Assembly: GCA_030690165.1 (NCBI GenBank)
Contig: JAUYHF010000042.1
Span: forward strand, 1-64,000
Reading direction: 5' to 3'
DNA: 64,000 nucleotides
From: Deltaproteobacteria bacterium
GTDB taxonomy: Bacteria > Desulfobacterota > GWC2-55-46 > UBA9637
The notes below the pieces were generated by a model. The model was not told the DNA's origin. It searched no databases and saw only the letters and a program-made list of their open reading frames with translations. The position numbers were made by a program, and so were the translations under genes. This document shows positions 1 to 7,586 of the stretch, piece after piece (position 1 is the stretch's first letter; each line of letters begins with the position of its first letter).

Positions 1-132
1 AGGAGAAGGACAAGACCTATGGGTGTGTTCAGCGACAGAACGAGTATGGAAAGAATACTGTATGCTGTATTTACCTATGAAAACAAAAAGGAGGGAACTA
101 ATACCCCTTTCTTACTGACACATAATAATTGA
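1..132 (+). pseudogene. C-terminal end of an IS transposase (IS256/mutator-like), cut by the window edge
   Basis: An open frame enters at base 1 and stops at the TGA at 130-132. It encodes the last 43 residues of a basic protein that begins RRRTRPMGVFSDRTSMERI and ends in LLTHNN. The R-R-x-T-R-P-M-x-V-F signature is what I associate with the C-terminus of mutator/IS256-type transposases. The rest of the gene lies outside the window, so whether the element is intact cannot be judged. It is followed at once by a small inverted repeat that could be the element's right end. The family call rests on memory of this C-terminal motif. Confidence 0.55.
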
Positions 133-154
133 CATTACCCAAAATGATAATGTC
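131..154. repeat. Inverted repeat, possible right terminal repeat of the IS
   Basis: GACATTA (131-137) and TAATGTC (148-154) are exact reverse complements separated by 10 bases, directly overlapping the transposase stop. The position fits a terminal inverted repeat or terminator of the IS. A second 9-bp inverted pair, CCAAAGTAG (163-171) and CTACTTTGG (188-196), follows. The left end of the element would be needed to confirm the boundary. Confidence 0.35.
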
Positions 155-218
155 CGGTTTTACCAAAGTAGAAATATTCAGACATTGCTACTTTGGGTTG
201 ACAGACGCTATTTTGTTT

Positions 219-249
219 TTGACAATCCCTTCTTTTTGTATTATAGAAT
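219..249 (+). promoter_or_regulatory. Sigma-70-type promoter for the SurA-like gene
   Basis: A perfect TTGACA at 219-224 is followed after 17 bases by TATAGA (242-247), overlapping TAGAAT (244-249). The predicted start of transcription is about 20 bases before the ATG at 272. Another TTGACA lies at 198-203. Confidence 0.5.
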
Positions 250-271
250 AGCTGCAAATAAGCTAATCCGG

Positions 272-1069
272 ATGCAACTCAAACCTTATATCCTTTCCAT
301 CCTTTTTCTGCTGCCCATAGCGGCCTGCGAAAAAAACAAATTGCAGGGGGAAAATATCGCCTCTGTTAACGACATCGGCGTTTCTCTGGCGGAATTCCAG
401 AAAGATATATCCATCCTCTCAAAAAGAAATCCGGCCTTTAAGATAACCCCGCAGACACTTGAAGAACATCTCAATACCATCATTGATAAAAAATTATTAT
501 TGCAGGAGGCGATGAAGAAAGGGCTGACAGAAGACCCGCGTTTTGCAGAAACAATCAAAACATTCTGGGAGCAGACTTTGATAAGGGAACTGATGGAATT
601 AAAGATCAAAGAGTGGGCAGACAGACTTTTTGTGACAGAAGACGAAATAGAGCGGCACTATCAAAGGATGCAGTATCTGCCAACTGTACAACTTGTGGAG
701 ATAAAAAATAAGGAACAAGCCAAAGAAACAAAGGAAAAGATGTTAAAAGGATTAAAGATTGACGGCGCAGAATCCCTGGGGCCTCTTTATCTGGAAGATA
801 TAAGGTCTGATGCGCTTTTAAACGCATTTGATATGAATGCCGGAGAGGCGAATATGTACGAAGGAGACGGCGGCTATATTGTTATTCATATTATAAAAAA
901 AGAAAAAAACCCCATCCCCCCGCTTAAAGGCATTTACAGCCGCATAAAAACATTCCTTCTTGAACAGAAAAAACAAAAGGCAATGGAGGAATGGCTGAAA
1001 AATGTTAAAAACTCCGCTAAAATACAAATCAACACTAGTCTGCTGAAGGGGCTTGCGAATGGAAAATAA
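272..1069 (+). CDS. SurA/PpiC-like periplasmic chaperone lipoprotein
   Basis: The 265-residue protein begins MQLKPYILSILFLLPIAAC, a type II signal sequence with lipobox I-A-A-C, so it should be lipid-anchored in the periplasm. Residues about 25-130 resemble the SurA N-terminal chaperone fold (a G-x-S-L-x-E-F strand, then helices ending in L-I-D-K-K-L-L-L-Q-E-A). The following region is where a parvulin domain would sit (E-D-E-I-x-x-H-Y, later an M-N-A-G-E-A turn), but it is short and lacks clear catalytic signatures. A chaperone without isomerase activity is likely. I chose the ATG at 272 rather than the TTG at 185 because it starts the signal peptide; no strong ribosome site is visible. The next gene overlaps its stop by 11 bases, so the three genes to 2218 form an operon. 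Confidence 0.65.
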   Translation: MQLKPYILSILFLLPIAACEKNKLQGENIASVNDIGVSLAEFQKDISILSKRNPAFKITPQTLEEHLNTIIDKKLLLQEAMKKGLTEDPRFAETIKTFWEQTLIRELMELKIKEWADRLFVTEDEIERHYQRMQYLPTVQLVEIKNKEQAKETKEKMLKGLKIDGAESLGPLYLEDIRSDALLNAFDMNAGEANMYEGDGGYIVIHIIKKEKNPIPPLKGIYSRIKTFLLEQKKQKAMEEWLKNVKNSAKIQINTSLLKGLANGK

Positions 1070-1676
1070 AAAAGCCTTTAGGCGCAGAAATTATTTTATT
1101 AAAAAGAAGTTTCAGATAGATTTTTCCATCAAGTTCCTCATTATTATAGTCATAGAGGCTGTTCTTGCAATAGGGCTTTTTCTGTATCTGTCAAAAGGCA
1201 CTCTGACAACCGGATATTTAGGCTCAGAGCTCAAAATAGCCAGCACATACGATTTTTTCCTTCCTATGCTGCTTTTTTCAAATCTCATAATAGTCGTGGC
1301 GACAGGCATTATCGGCATAGCTGCGCTCATATTTTTATCGCATAGACTTGCCGGACCGTTATACCGCTTTGAAAAGGCTCTGGGCGATTTAAGCAAAGGC
1401 GACCTGGCTCAGAGATTCAAATTGAGAGAAAAAGACCAATTTATGGAATTGCAAAACAGCATCAATGAACTGGCAAACGTCATGGATATGAATGTGGGCG
1501 CCATAAAGTCCGGGATTGCCGGTATTTCAAAATTAGTTTCAGAAATGCAGGCCGCTGCGGCGTCAAACCCTTCTGCTAAAGAAGATATGGCCTCCCGATT
1601 GCCGGAGATATCTAAAAAACTTCAAGATTTAAAAGAGACTGCCGATTATTTCAAAACCTCAAGCCGCCAATTGTGA
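1059..1676 (+). CDS. Inner-membrane HAMP-domain protein of unknown output
   Basis: 205 residues. A basic N-terminus is followed by two hydrophobic segments (about 24-44 and 65-90) flanking a short periplasmic stretch. A HAMP linker then begins R-L-A-G-P-L-Y-R-F-E-K and is followed by a helical tail rich in coiled-coil heptads. There is no kinase, cyclase or methyl-accepting domain, so it is a sensor stub or structural signal adaptor. The ATG at 1059 has AAGGGG eight bases upstream. The gene overlaps both neighbours (upstream stop at 1069, downstream GTG at 1673), which suggests it works with the exported SurA-like and HExxH proteins. Confidence 0.6.
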   Translation: MENKKAFRRRNYFIKKKFQIDFSIKFLIIIVIEAVLAIGLFLYLSKGTLTTGYLGSELKIASTYDFFLPMLLFSNLIIVVATGIIGIAALIFLSHRLAGPLYRFEKALGDLSKGDLAQRFKLREKDQFMELQNSINELANVMDMNVGAIKSGIAGISKLVSEMQAAAASNPSAKEDMASRLPEISKKLQDLKETADYFKTSSRQL

Positions 1677-2218
1677 ACCGGAAACCATTATTTATTTGCT
1701 GCCTGTTGTTTGCAGTTTACAGCTTGCCGTTTACTGCAAACTGTTTTGCCGAAGATTGGGCAAAGACATACGAAACGCAATATGCAACCATATATTACTC
1801 GAATGACAGCGACCTTAACAGTTTTACCAGAAATCTACGTAGTGGCCTTCAAATTTTTGGCGAGAGCCAGGGGAAAAATCCTATGCTGGCAAAAAACAGG
1901 GTTGACGCCATCGTGGAGAGGGTTGAGGAGATTCTGGACATGTATCCGGCTAATCTCCATTTTAAGATATATATCTATCCTGCATATAAAGACCTGTCTC
2001 TAAAATATCTCGCTATAGGCAGCTTCGGCAAATCGCCCATAGCGTTCTATAACCACAAAACAAGGGCTATATACCTTTCTCTCTCAGATACGACTGACGG
2101 CGTTCTGGCGCACGAAATAGGCCATGCAGTGATAAATTTCTTTTTTCCTGTGCCGCCCCCTGCAAGGATGCAGGAGATACTTGCCCAGTATGTGGACAGG
2201 CATTTGTGGGAAAAATAA
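1673..2218 (+). CDS. Exported HExxH metallopeptidase-like protein
   Basis: 181 residues. It starts at a GTG that overlaps the previous stop (GTGA). The N-terminus has a signal peptide (K-P-L-F-I-C-C-L-L-F-A... with cleavage near A-N-C-F-A-E). The middle resembles the all-beta lead-in of peptidase-MA-like proteins. Near residue 147 is H-E-I-G-H, the zinc-binding motif of gluzincins, followed by an E in M-Q-E-I-L-A-Q-Y that is a good third ligand. The later gene at 28344-29477 carries the same arrangement in a longer protein. The substrate is unknown. Its 3' end is convergent with the large ATPase gene with no gap. Confidence 0.6.
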   Translation: MNRKPLFICCLLFAVYSLPFTANCFAEDWAKTYETQYATIYYSNDSDLNSFTRNLRSGLQIFGESQGKNPMLAKNRVDAIVERVEEILDMYPANLHFKIYIYPAYKDLSLKYLAIGSFGKSPIAFYNHKTRAIYLSLSDTTDGVLAHEIGHAVINFFFPVPPPARMQEILAQYVDRHLWEK

Positions 2219-5200
2219 TCAATCTGTTATCTTCAATATTACACCCCCTATCTTCCCGCCCCTGTATTTTACTATAATGGGATATTCGCTTCCCTTTCCG
2301 TTTATGGAATACTTTTTCCACATATCTCTATTTGTATCAATCAAATAGCCCCTGTCTTCCCCTGTATTTTTATTTTTATCCCCTGTAAAACCAAGCAGAT
2401 TTACGACAATACCATTGGCCGGGACGCCTCCTGCGTCTGCGGAAACAATCTTTATCTTATCCCCTCTTTTTACTTTAAGTGTTTCGCCGTTAAAAACCGT
2501 TTCTTTCCCGCTGCTATTTATCTCAAATGTGAGCGTCAATAATCTTGGCTTATCTGATACATCAGGAGCGGTTTCAGGCATTGCCTCAGGCAGAACAACT
2601 TTATCTTCAGGCGCATGTTGAACCTCCGGCGGCACAGTCTTAATTGCCGGCGGCTCGGTTGCTGGTAAATTGACAGGTTCTACTTTTTCAACAGGTCCTG
2701 GCGCATTAGAACCTGAGAAGAGAGTAATTTCCTGTAAGATATTATAATTGGCAATAACAGCCACCATGGTTCCGGCCGCAATTACAACAATAAATGTTTT
2801 TAACAGGAAGCTGTTTTTTGCAAAGAACCCATTCTTTTTTTCATCAACCTCAAATGAAACAAAGGAAGTATCTGGTTGATGCGTCCCTTCTTCAACGTTA
2901 GGCAGACGCCATTCACTACCCCTGTCATCACCGACAATGCCGGTTGTTTGCCCCGGTAATACCATTTTAAATCCCTCCTCACCCTGATCGTCTCCCTCAA
3001 GTGGAGAGGGACTGGCGTCAGGTTGAACCGCCCTCTTGTCCATTTCGCTTTTTACAACACCTACTACCATATTGACCACTTGTTCATTTACAAGCCTTTT
3101 TACCTTTTCTGTAACCTCATCTACTACAGATACAGGGTCAAATTGGGGCGCCCTTTTTTCAATTTCCTTTTTTACTGCCTCTTCCACTGCCGCGGCTATT
3201 TGTCCGCTTATAATCTTTCTTATCTCTTCCTCAGAGAGAGCGTCTGCCTTTTCTTCTACAGGCTCAATCTGTTGAACCGCCCTCTTGTCTATTTCGCTTT
3301 TTACAACACCTACTACCATATTGACTACTTGTTCATTTACAAGCCTTTTTGCCTTTTCTGTAACCTTATCCACTACAGATACAGGGTCAAATTGGGGCGC
3401 CCTTTTTTCAATTTCCTTTTTTACTGCCTCTTCCACTGCCGCGGCTATTTGTCCGCTTATAATCTTTCTTACCTCTTCCTCAGAGAGAGCGTCTGCCTTT
3501 TCTTCTATAGGCTCAATCTGAGGAAGTTTTTCATCCACCTTTGTGTCAATACTGCCTTCTGCGGCTTTGACAATCTGCTCGTCTATAATGTGGGTTGTCC
3601 TCTTCATCGCCATATCAAGGCTCAAGTCGCAGATTTTATTTATCATCTCCGGATTGCCAAAACTCGCATTGTATATGATTTTAACTGCCCAAGGGGTTAT
3701 CTCAAGTTTTCCTTCTCCACCGGCTAATGCGAGTCTTTTAGAGATATATTCTTTTGTCTCTTCATGGCCAAGCGGGTGCAGGTGATGTATCCCTGAGATG
3801 CCCTGTTTAATCTCTTTAAGGTGGGGCGCATTCAATATATTTTTTATATCAGACTGGCCGGAGAGAATTATATTATCAATCCCTGTTTGCAATAAAGTTC
3901 TTACAGCCCTTAATGTATTGGCATTAAATTTGTCTGCATTATCAAATATTACAACGGTTCGCCCCCTTGCTTCCCTGCACATAAAAGAATGCGCGTGGAG
4001 GGCGGAGACAACGTTCTCTACAGAATCATTGGCGGTTTTTATTCCAAGCTCATTTTTAATTGCGATTAAAATATCTAACCCGCTGCTTTCCGTTGCAATG
4101 CTTTGCTGCAACAGAAGCCCATCTATATACACAAACGCTATCTTTTCATCTGCAAGCTCATCCATTGTTTTAAGACACATGCTTGTTTTACCGCTTCCTT
4201 TTACCCCTGTAAGGAGGATAATATTAGCCCTATTGCTTTTAATATTGTTTAAAAGGAAATATAATGCCTCAGAATGCGCATCCCCAAGATATAATAAATC
4301 CGGGTCAGGCAAAAGGTCAAACGGGTTTTTGGTTAAATGAAAATAGTCAATATGGTCTTTCTTCTGAACGTCAGAGCCGGACATTATCTTGATAAGCGCG
4401 AGTTCTTTCCTGGCCTTAGGCAGAAATGGATTTTTTTTAAGCGCTGCTGCCAGACCGCCCTCAGCCTCTTTAAATAAACCCTCTCTTATATAAAGTTTTG
4501 CAAGGAAAAGATGGGCTATGTCCATGTCAGGATTGATAGAGAGCGATTCCATAAGGAGGTTCTTGGCCTTTACCGTATCATGGGGATGCGTGTTAAAAAT
4601 CGCCCAGCCGAGATATGCCTTATATTCTGCCTCATCGGGATTGAGTCTTACTGCTTCTTCAAATGAAGCTGCTGCTTTTTCATAATCTTTTTTGGCAAGG
4701 TGTGTTTTCCCATTCTGGAATATGAGTTCGGCATCTGTCTTTTTCTCCGGCTCATAAGCCTCCTCTTTTGCTTCGGTTGATTCAAGCTTGTAGACTGAAC
4801 CAACAACACCGGCAACAGGTTCATCCTTTGAAGATATAATATCTGTTATTATGAAGCCGTATGTCAGAAGTTCAGCCTTCCGATGGAGGAGATCAGAATT
4901 ATTTATCACTTCTTTTGTTTTGCTTTTGCCGTCAAATTTGGCAAGGAAGCGGCTCTCCTGGATATTTAAACCGAGGTCTTCGATTTTATACGGCTTGCTT
5001 GGCGAAAGAGCAAGGGGTTTGTCCATAAACTTTTTAAGCAGAGCCTCCACCTGTTCAATCTGGCAATATCCATTTAGTATTCCGTTTATTATCAGCAAGG
5101 CAGGATTCATGGGTAGCAATTGGAGATTTGCCGGCAGGCTGCCCTTAACTAAAAAATACTTATAATTTCCATCCGGCCAGCTAAAGATTTTCCATATCTT

Positions 5201-5545
5201 TTTTTTCATCTGAAGCGCAAGGCAGTCGTCAAGTTCTTTTTGCGATATAAACCCCATAGAAATAAGGACCTCGCCATGTCTTTTCTTTTGCTTTAACATT
5301 ATCTCCAGCGATTTTTCATAAGCCTCTTTTGAGATAATGCCTTCTTCCAACATCACCCTGCCAAGCACATCGTTCATACTGTTGGAGGAAACATTAACAG
5401 GCCAGCCTTTTTTAAAGTATATCCTCCTCTTTAACATTCCCCTTGTAACGTCCATGATGTTTGCCGGGTCGCTGCGGAGGGATATAGTATGCAGCAGTTT
5501 TAGCAAAGGGTTATCTTTAAGGTCATTCCATTTTTTTTCAGACAC
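2219..5545 (-). CDS. Multidomain DUF4388 (PATAN)/TPR/ExeA-type AAA ATPase with one membrane segment
   Basis: 1108 residues from a GTG with GGAGGT upstream. Order of parts: an N-terminal DUF4388/PATAN-like region with two type-IV-pilus-like helical segments (about 1-240); TPR repeats (about 265-395, for example A-A-A-S-F-E-E-A-V-R-L-N-P-D); an ExeA/GspA-type AAA ATPase starting Y-F-H-L-T-K-N-P-F, with Walker A G-V-K-G-S-G-K-T-S near 440-450 and Walker B V-V-I-F-D-N-A-D; two exact-length 83-residue amphipathic repeats (676-841); a low-complexity linker; a transmembrane helix (about 915-936); a Pro-rich spacer; and a C-terminal beta domain, presumably periplasmic. ExeA proteins use ATP to help build secretin channels, so a role in cell-envelope machine assembly is plausible. 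No secretin or pilus gene is nearby. The combination of domains is unusual. Confidence 0.7.
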   Translation of the reverse strand: MSEKKWNDLKDNPLLKLLHTISLRSDPANIMDVTRGMLKRRIYFKKGWPVNVSSNSMNDVLGRVMLEEGIISKEAYEKSLEIMLKQKKRHGEVLISMGFISQKELDDCLALQMKKKIWKIFSWPDGNYKYFLVKGSLPANLQLLPMNPALLIINGILNGYCQIEQVEALLKKFMDKPLALSPSKPYKIEDLGLNIQESRFLAKFDGKSKTKEVINNSDLLHRKAELLTYGFIITDIISSKDEPVAGVVGSVYKLESTEAKEEAYEPEKKTDAELIFQNGKTHLAKKDYEKAAASFEEAVRLNPDEAEYKAYLGWAIFNTHPHDTVKAKNLLMESLSINPDMDIAHLFLAKLYIREGLFKEAEGGLAAALKKNPFLPKARKELALIKIMSGSDVQKKDHIDYFHLTKNPFDLLPDPDLLYLGDAHSEALYFLLNNIKSNRANIILLTGVKGSGKTSMCLKTMDELADEKIAFVYIDGLLLQQSIATESSGLDILIAIKNELGIKTANDSVENVVSALHAHSFMCREARGRTVVIFDNADKFNANTLRAVRTLLQTGIDNIILSGQSDIKNILNAPHLKEIKQGISGIHHLHPLGHEETKEYISKRLALAGGEGKLEITPWAVKIIYNASFGNPEMINKICDLSLDMAMKRTTHIIDEQIVKAAEGSIDTKVDEKLPQIEPIEEKADALSEEEVRKIISGQIAAAVEEAVKKEIEKRAPQFDPVSVVDKVTEKAKRLVNEQVVNMVVGVVKSEIDKRAVQQIEPVEEKADALSEEEIRKIISGQIAAAVEEAVKKEIEKRAPQFDPVSVVDEVTEKVKRLVNEQVVNMVVGVVKSEMDKRAVQPDASPSPLEGDDQGEEGFKMVLPGQTTGIVGDDRGSEWRLPNVEEGTHQPDTSFVSFEVDEKKNGFFAKNSFLLKTFIVVIAAGTMVAVIANYNILQEITLFSGSNAPGPVEKVEPVNLPATEPPAIKTVPPEVQHAPEDKVVLPEAMPETAPDVSDKPRLLTLTFEINSSGKETVFNGETLKVKRGDKIKIVSADAGGVPANGIVVNLLGFTGDKNKNTGEDRGYLIDTNRDMWKKYSINGKGSEYPIIVKYRGGKIGGVILKITD
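2879..3021 (-). repeat. In-frame inserted low-complexity element within the ATPase gene
   Basis: This stretch, read on the minus strand, encodes S-P-S-P-L-E-G-D-D-Q-G-E-E-G followed by P-G-Q-T-T-G-I-V-G-D-D-R-G-S. Its composition is unlike the helical repeats before it or the membrane segment after it. The DNA contains the partial palindrome CCCTCTCCACTTGAGGGAG (on the minus strand), of the kind seen in nomadic intragenic repeats. The reading frame stays open. The call is from composition and my recollection of similar P-L-E-G-E inserts. Confidence 0.4.
3022..3519 (-). repeat. Tandem duplication, two 249-bp units inside the ATPase gene
   Basis: Units 3022-3270 and 3271-3519 are nearly identical and exactly 83 codons long, so the frame is kept. 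Each encodes E-x-A-D-A-L-S-E-E-E followed by amphipathic helices with K-K-E-I-E-K-R-A-P-Q-F-D-P and ending K-S-E-[IM]-D-K-R-A-V-Q. The few differences (for example V/I in E-E-[VI]-R-K) point to a recent duplication. The repeats lie between the ATPase domain and the membrane helix and would lengthen a cytoplasmic stalk. Confidence 0.9.
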
Positions 5546-5584
5546 TTTGCGCTACCTCCTATGGAAGAAAGTCAAAAGGGGATT

Positions 5585-5604
5585 AACAGGTTTAAAGACC
5601 TGTT
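5585..5604. repeat. Small palindrome between the ATPase and MATE genes
   Basis: AACAGGT (5585-5591) and ACCTGTT (5598-5604) pair exactly around a six-base loop, in the 170-bp divergent gap. No T-run follows, so it is more likely a dispersed repeat or regulatory hairpin than a terminator. Confidence 0.5.
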
Positions 5605-5665
5605 TCTACGGCTTTCTGCTTTATATCTTATTCCACGACAAGATTGAAATCAAGAAAATCCTTAT

Positions 5666-5700
5666 TTGACTAATTCCGGCTGCTCCTATAGAATGAGCAG
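5666..5700 (+). promoter_or_regulatory. Promoter with overlapping palindromic operator upstream of MATE
   Basis: TTGACT (5666-5671), 17 bases, TAGAAT (5689-5694) is a good sigma-70 promoter. CTGCTC (5680-5685) and GAGCAG (5695-5700) form an exact inverted repeat with 9-base spacing centred on the -10 box. A repressor bound there would block transcription of the pump gene and perhaps the whole 5.7-11 kb run. Confidence 0.55.
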
Positions 5701-5715
5701 GTAAAAAGGAGAAAA

Positions 5716-7059
5716 ATGACATCCTTGTTAAACGGTCCTTTGTCCAAAGATATCCTTAAACTCGCCTCCCCCGTATTTTTTGGCACACTTTCCCAGACTA
5801 TTTTTTATGCCGTTGACACTGCCATGCTGGGGAGGGTCGGGGTGGAGGCCCTGGCAGCGGCAGGTCTTGGCTGGTTTGTTGTCTGGGTATTTGGAAGCAG
5901 CCTTATGGCCATAGAGGTAGGCGCCCAGAGCCTTGTTGCAAGAAGGTTCGGAGAGGGGGACTGGGAGGCATGCGGAGGGCTTCTTGATAACACGCTTGCC
6001 TTTGCTGTAATATCCGGTTTCTTATTTTCCGTTGCCGGTTATCTCTTTGCCCCGGCAATATTTCCATACCTGTCAGATGACATAAAGGTTGTTGAGTATG
6101 GGATTGATTATCTCAAATACAGTTTTTTATCAATATTCTTTTTCCTTGTCATTGCATCCTTCAGGGGATTTTTTGACGGCCTTGGCCAAACGCATCTGTT
6201 TATGAAGGTTGCCATTGTTATGAATATATCAAACATTATCTTTGACTATGTACTCATTTTTGGGAAATTCGGTTTTCCGAGGCTTGAGGTAAAAGGGGCT
6301 GCCATTGCATCGCTTATTTCTTCCTTTATAGGCGCCGCATATTTCTTTGGCATCAGTTTTAGCAACCGATTTGTCAGGCGGTTCAGATATTTAAGCAGGT
6401 ATCAGTTTAACCTTGCAATTTTAAATTCCATTATGAGGCTTGCATTTCCTGCAATGATCAGGGTATTTTTTATAATGGCAGGACTTACAACATTTCTCTG
6501 GATAGTGGGACGGATAGGGAACGTAGAGCTTGCGGCAAGCAATATACTTATGACCCTTTCCTCTTTTACATTCCTTGCCGGCTACGGGTTTGCGGTTGCA
6601 GCCGCCACAATGGTAAGCCAGAATCTTGGCAAGGGCAATGCGGAAATTGCAGAAAGCTATGGATGGGAGGCCGTGAAACTCGGACTTTTATGTATGGGTT
6701 TTTTAGGGGCTTTGTTTATATTATTCCCCGGGATTATACTTGAGATATTTACTGACCAGAAAACAGTTATAGAAACAGGCAGAAATGTCCTCATACTGTT
6801 TGGAATAATTCAGTTCTTTGACGCTGCAAATCTTATTCTTTCCCATGCGCTTCAAGGCGCAGGATATACAAAATGGGTTATGAAGGCAGAGGGGTTTGTG
6901 GTATGGTTTTTATTCCTGCCGGCAGCCTATATTTTAAGTCTGGTTTTTGGTTTCGGGCTTTATGGCGCATGGCTGAGCATGTTTGCGTACAGTTTGACCA
7001 TAGGGGTAACAATGCTGTGGAAGTTCAAGGAAGGGAAATGGAAAGAGATTGAAATGTAA
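5716..7059 (+). CDS. MATE family Na+- or H+-driven multidrug efflux transporter
   Basis: 447 residues with about 12 membrane segments in two pseudo-symmetric halves. The N-terminus D-I-L-K-L-A-S-P-V-F-F-G-T-L-S-Q and the following D-T-A-M-L-G-R-V-G are the standard MATE start, and the second half repeats the pattern (M-R-L-A-F-P-A-M-I-R). AAGGAG lies just before the ATG. Its length is normal for the family (about 450). A palindrome sits on its promoter, so expression is probably controlled by a repressor, perhaps responding to a substrate. The next gene begins only a few bases after its stop. The exported compound cannot be told from sequence. Confidence 0.9.
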   Translation: MTSLLNGPLSKDILKLASPVFFGTLSQTIFYAVDTAMLGRVGVEALAAAGLGWFVVWVFGSSLMAIEVGAQSLVARRFGEGDWEACGGLLDNTLAFAVISGFLFSVAGYLFAPAIFPYLSDDIKVVEYGIDYLKYSFLSIFFFLVIASFRGFFDGLGQTHLFMKVAIVMNISNIIFDYVLIFGKFGFPRLEVKGAAIASLISSFIGAAYFFGISFSNRFVRRFRYLSRYQFNLAILNSIMRLAFPAMIRVFFIMAGLTTFLWIVGRIGNVELAASNILMTLSSFTFLAGYGFAVAAATMVSQNLGKGNAEIAESYGWEAVKLGLLCMGFLGALFILFPGIILEIFTDQKTVIETGRNVLILFGIIQFFDAANLILSHALQGAGYTKWVMKAEGFVVWFLFLPAAYILSLVFGFGLYGAWLSMFAYSLTIGVTMLWKFKEGKWKEIEM

Positions 7060-7073
7060 GGATGGAGGTGGTT

Positions 7074-7577
7074 ATGGAAATTATAATAAAACAGGGAAGC
7101 CTTTTGGAGGCAGAGGCTGACGTCATAGTAAACGCTGCAAATAGCCTCGGCCTCATGGGCGGCGGGGTGGCGATGGTTATAAAAAAGGCGGCTGGCGATG
7201 TAGTGGAAGAGGAGGCAAAAAAACTCTCTCCCATACCGGTTGGCAAGGCTGTCCTGACAACAGCAGGGAATTTAAAATTCAAAGGCATTATCCACGCGCC
7301 TACAATGGAGATACCCGGCATCCGCATACCGCTTGTGAGCGTGGGCAAGGCAACAAAGGCAGCGCTTAAGCTGGCTGACGAAAGCGGATTTTCCGTGGTG
7401 GCGTTACCGGGCATGGGAACAGGTATAGGCGGCGTAAAAAAAGAGGCAGCAGCAGATGCAATGCTGGAGACGATACAGGATTTTAAGGCGCAGCAGCTAA
7501 AAAAGATTGTGCTTATGGATGTTGACAGCGAAATTGTGCAAGAGTGGAATAAGGCAAAGACAAAGAGAGGATTGTAG
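7074..7577 (+). CDS. Macro-domain (ADP-ribose-binding) protein
   Basis: 167 residues made of a single macro domain: G-S-L-L-E-A-E-A-D-V-I-V-N-A-A-N-S near the start, then the glycine-rich G-G-G-V-A loop, and A-L-P-G-M-G-T-G-I-G-G for the phosphate loop. Such proteins bind ADP-ribose or hydrolyse ADP-ribosyl esters or O-acetyl-ADP-ribose. The start at 7074 is preferred over 7062 because GGAGGTGG sits six bases before it. It lies between the MATE and aspartase genes with short spacing. No DarT-like toxin is adjacent, so it is not part of a DarTG pair here. The substrate is open. Confidence 0.88.
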   Translation: MEIIIKQGSLLEAEADVIVNAANSLGLMGGGVAMVIKKAAGDVVEEEAKKLSPIPVGKAVLTTAGNLKFKGIIHAPTMEIPGIRIPLVSVGKATKAALKLADESGFSVVALPGMGTGIGGVKKEAAADAMLETIQDFKAQQLKKIVLMDVDSEIVQEWNKAKTKRGL

Positions 7578-7586
7578 GACAATACA

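Noticed and set aside
3023-3727. 234-codon open frame on the plus strand opposite the ATPase
   Set aside because: It is the antisense of the tandem duplication; Tyr/Phe/Leu-rich composition and internal repetition follow from the opposite strand. The minus frame has clear domains.
7074-7577. DarG-type antitoxin
   Set aside because: No DarT ADP-ribosyltransferase neighbour; the gene lies in a metabolic run.
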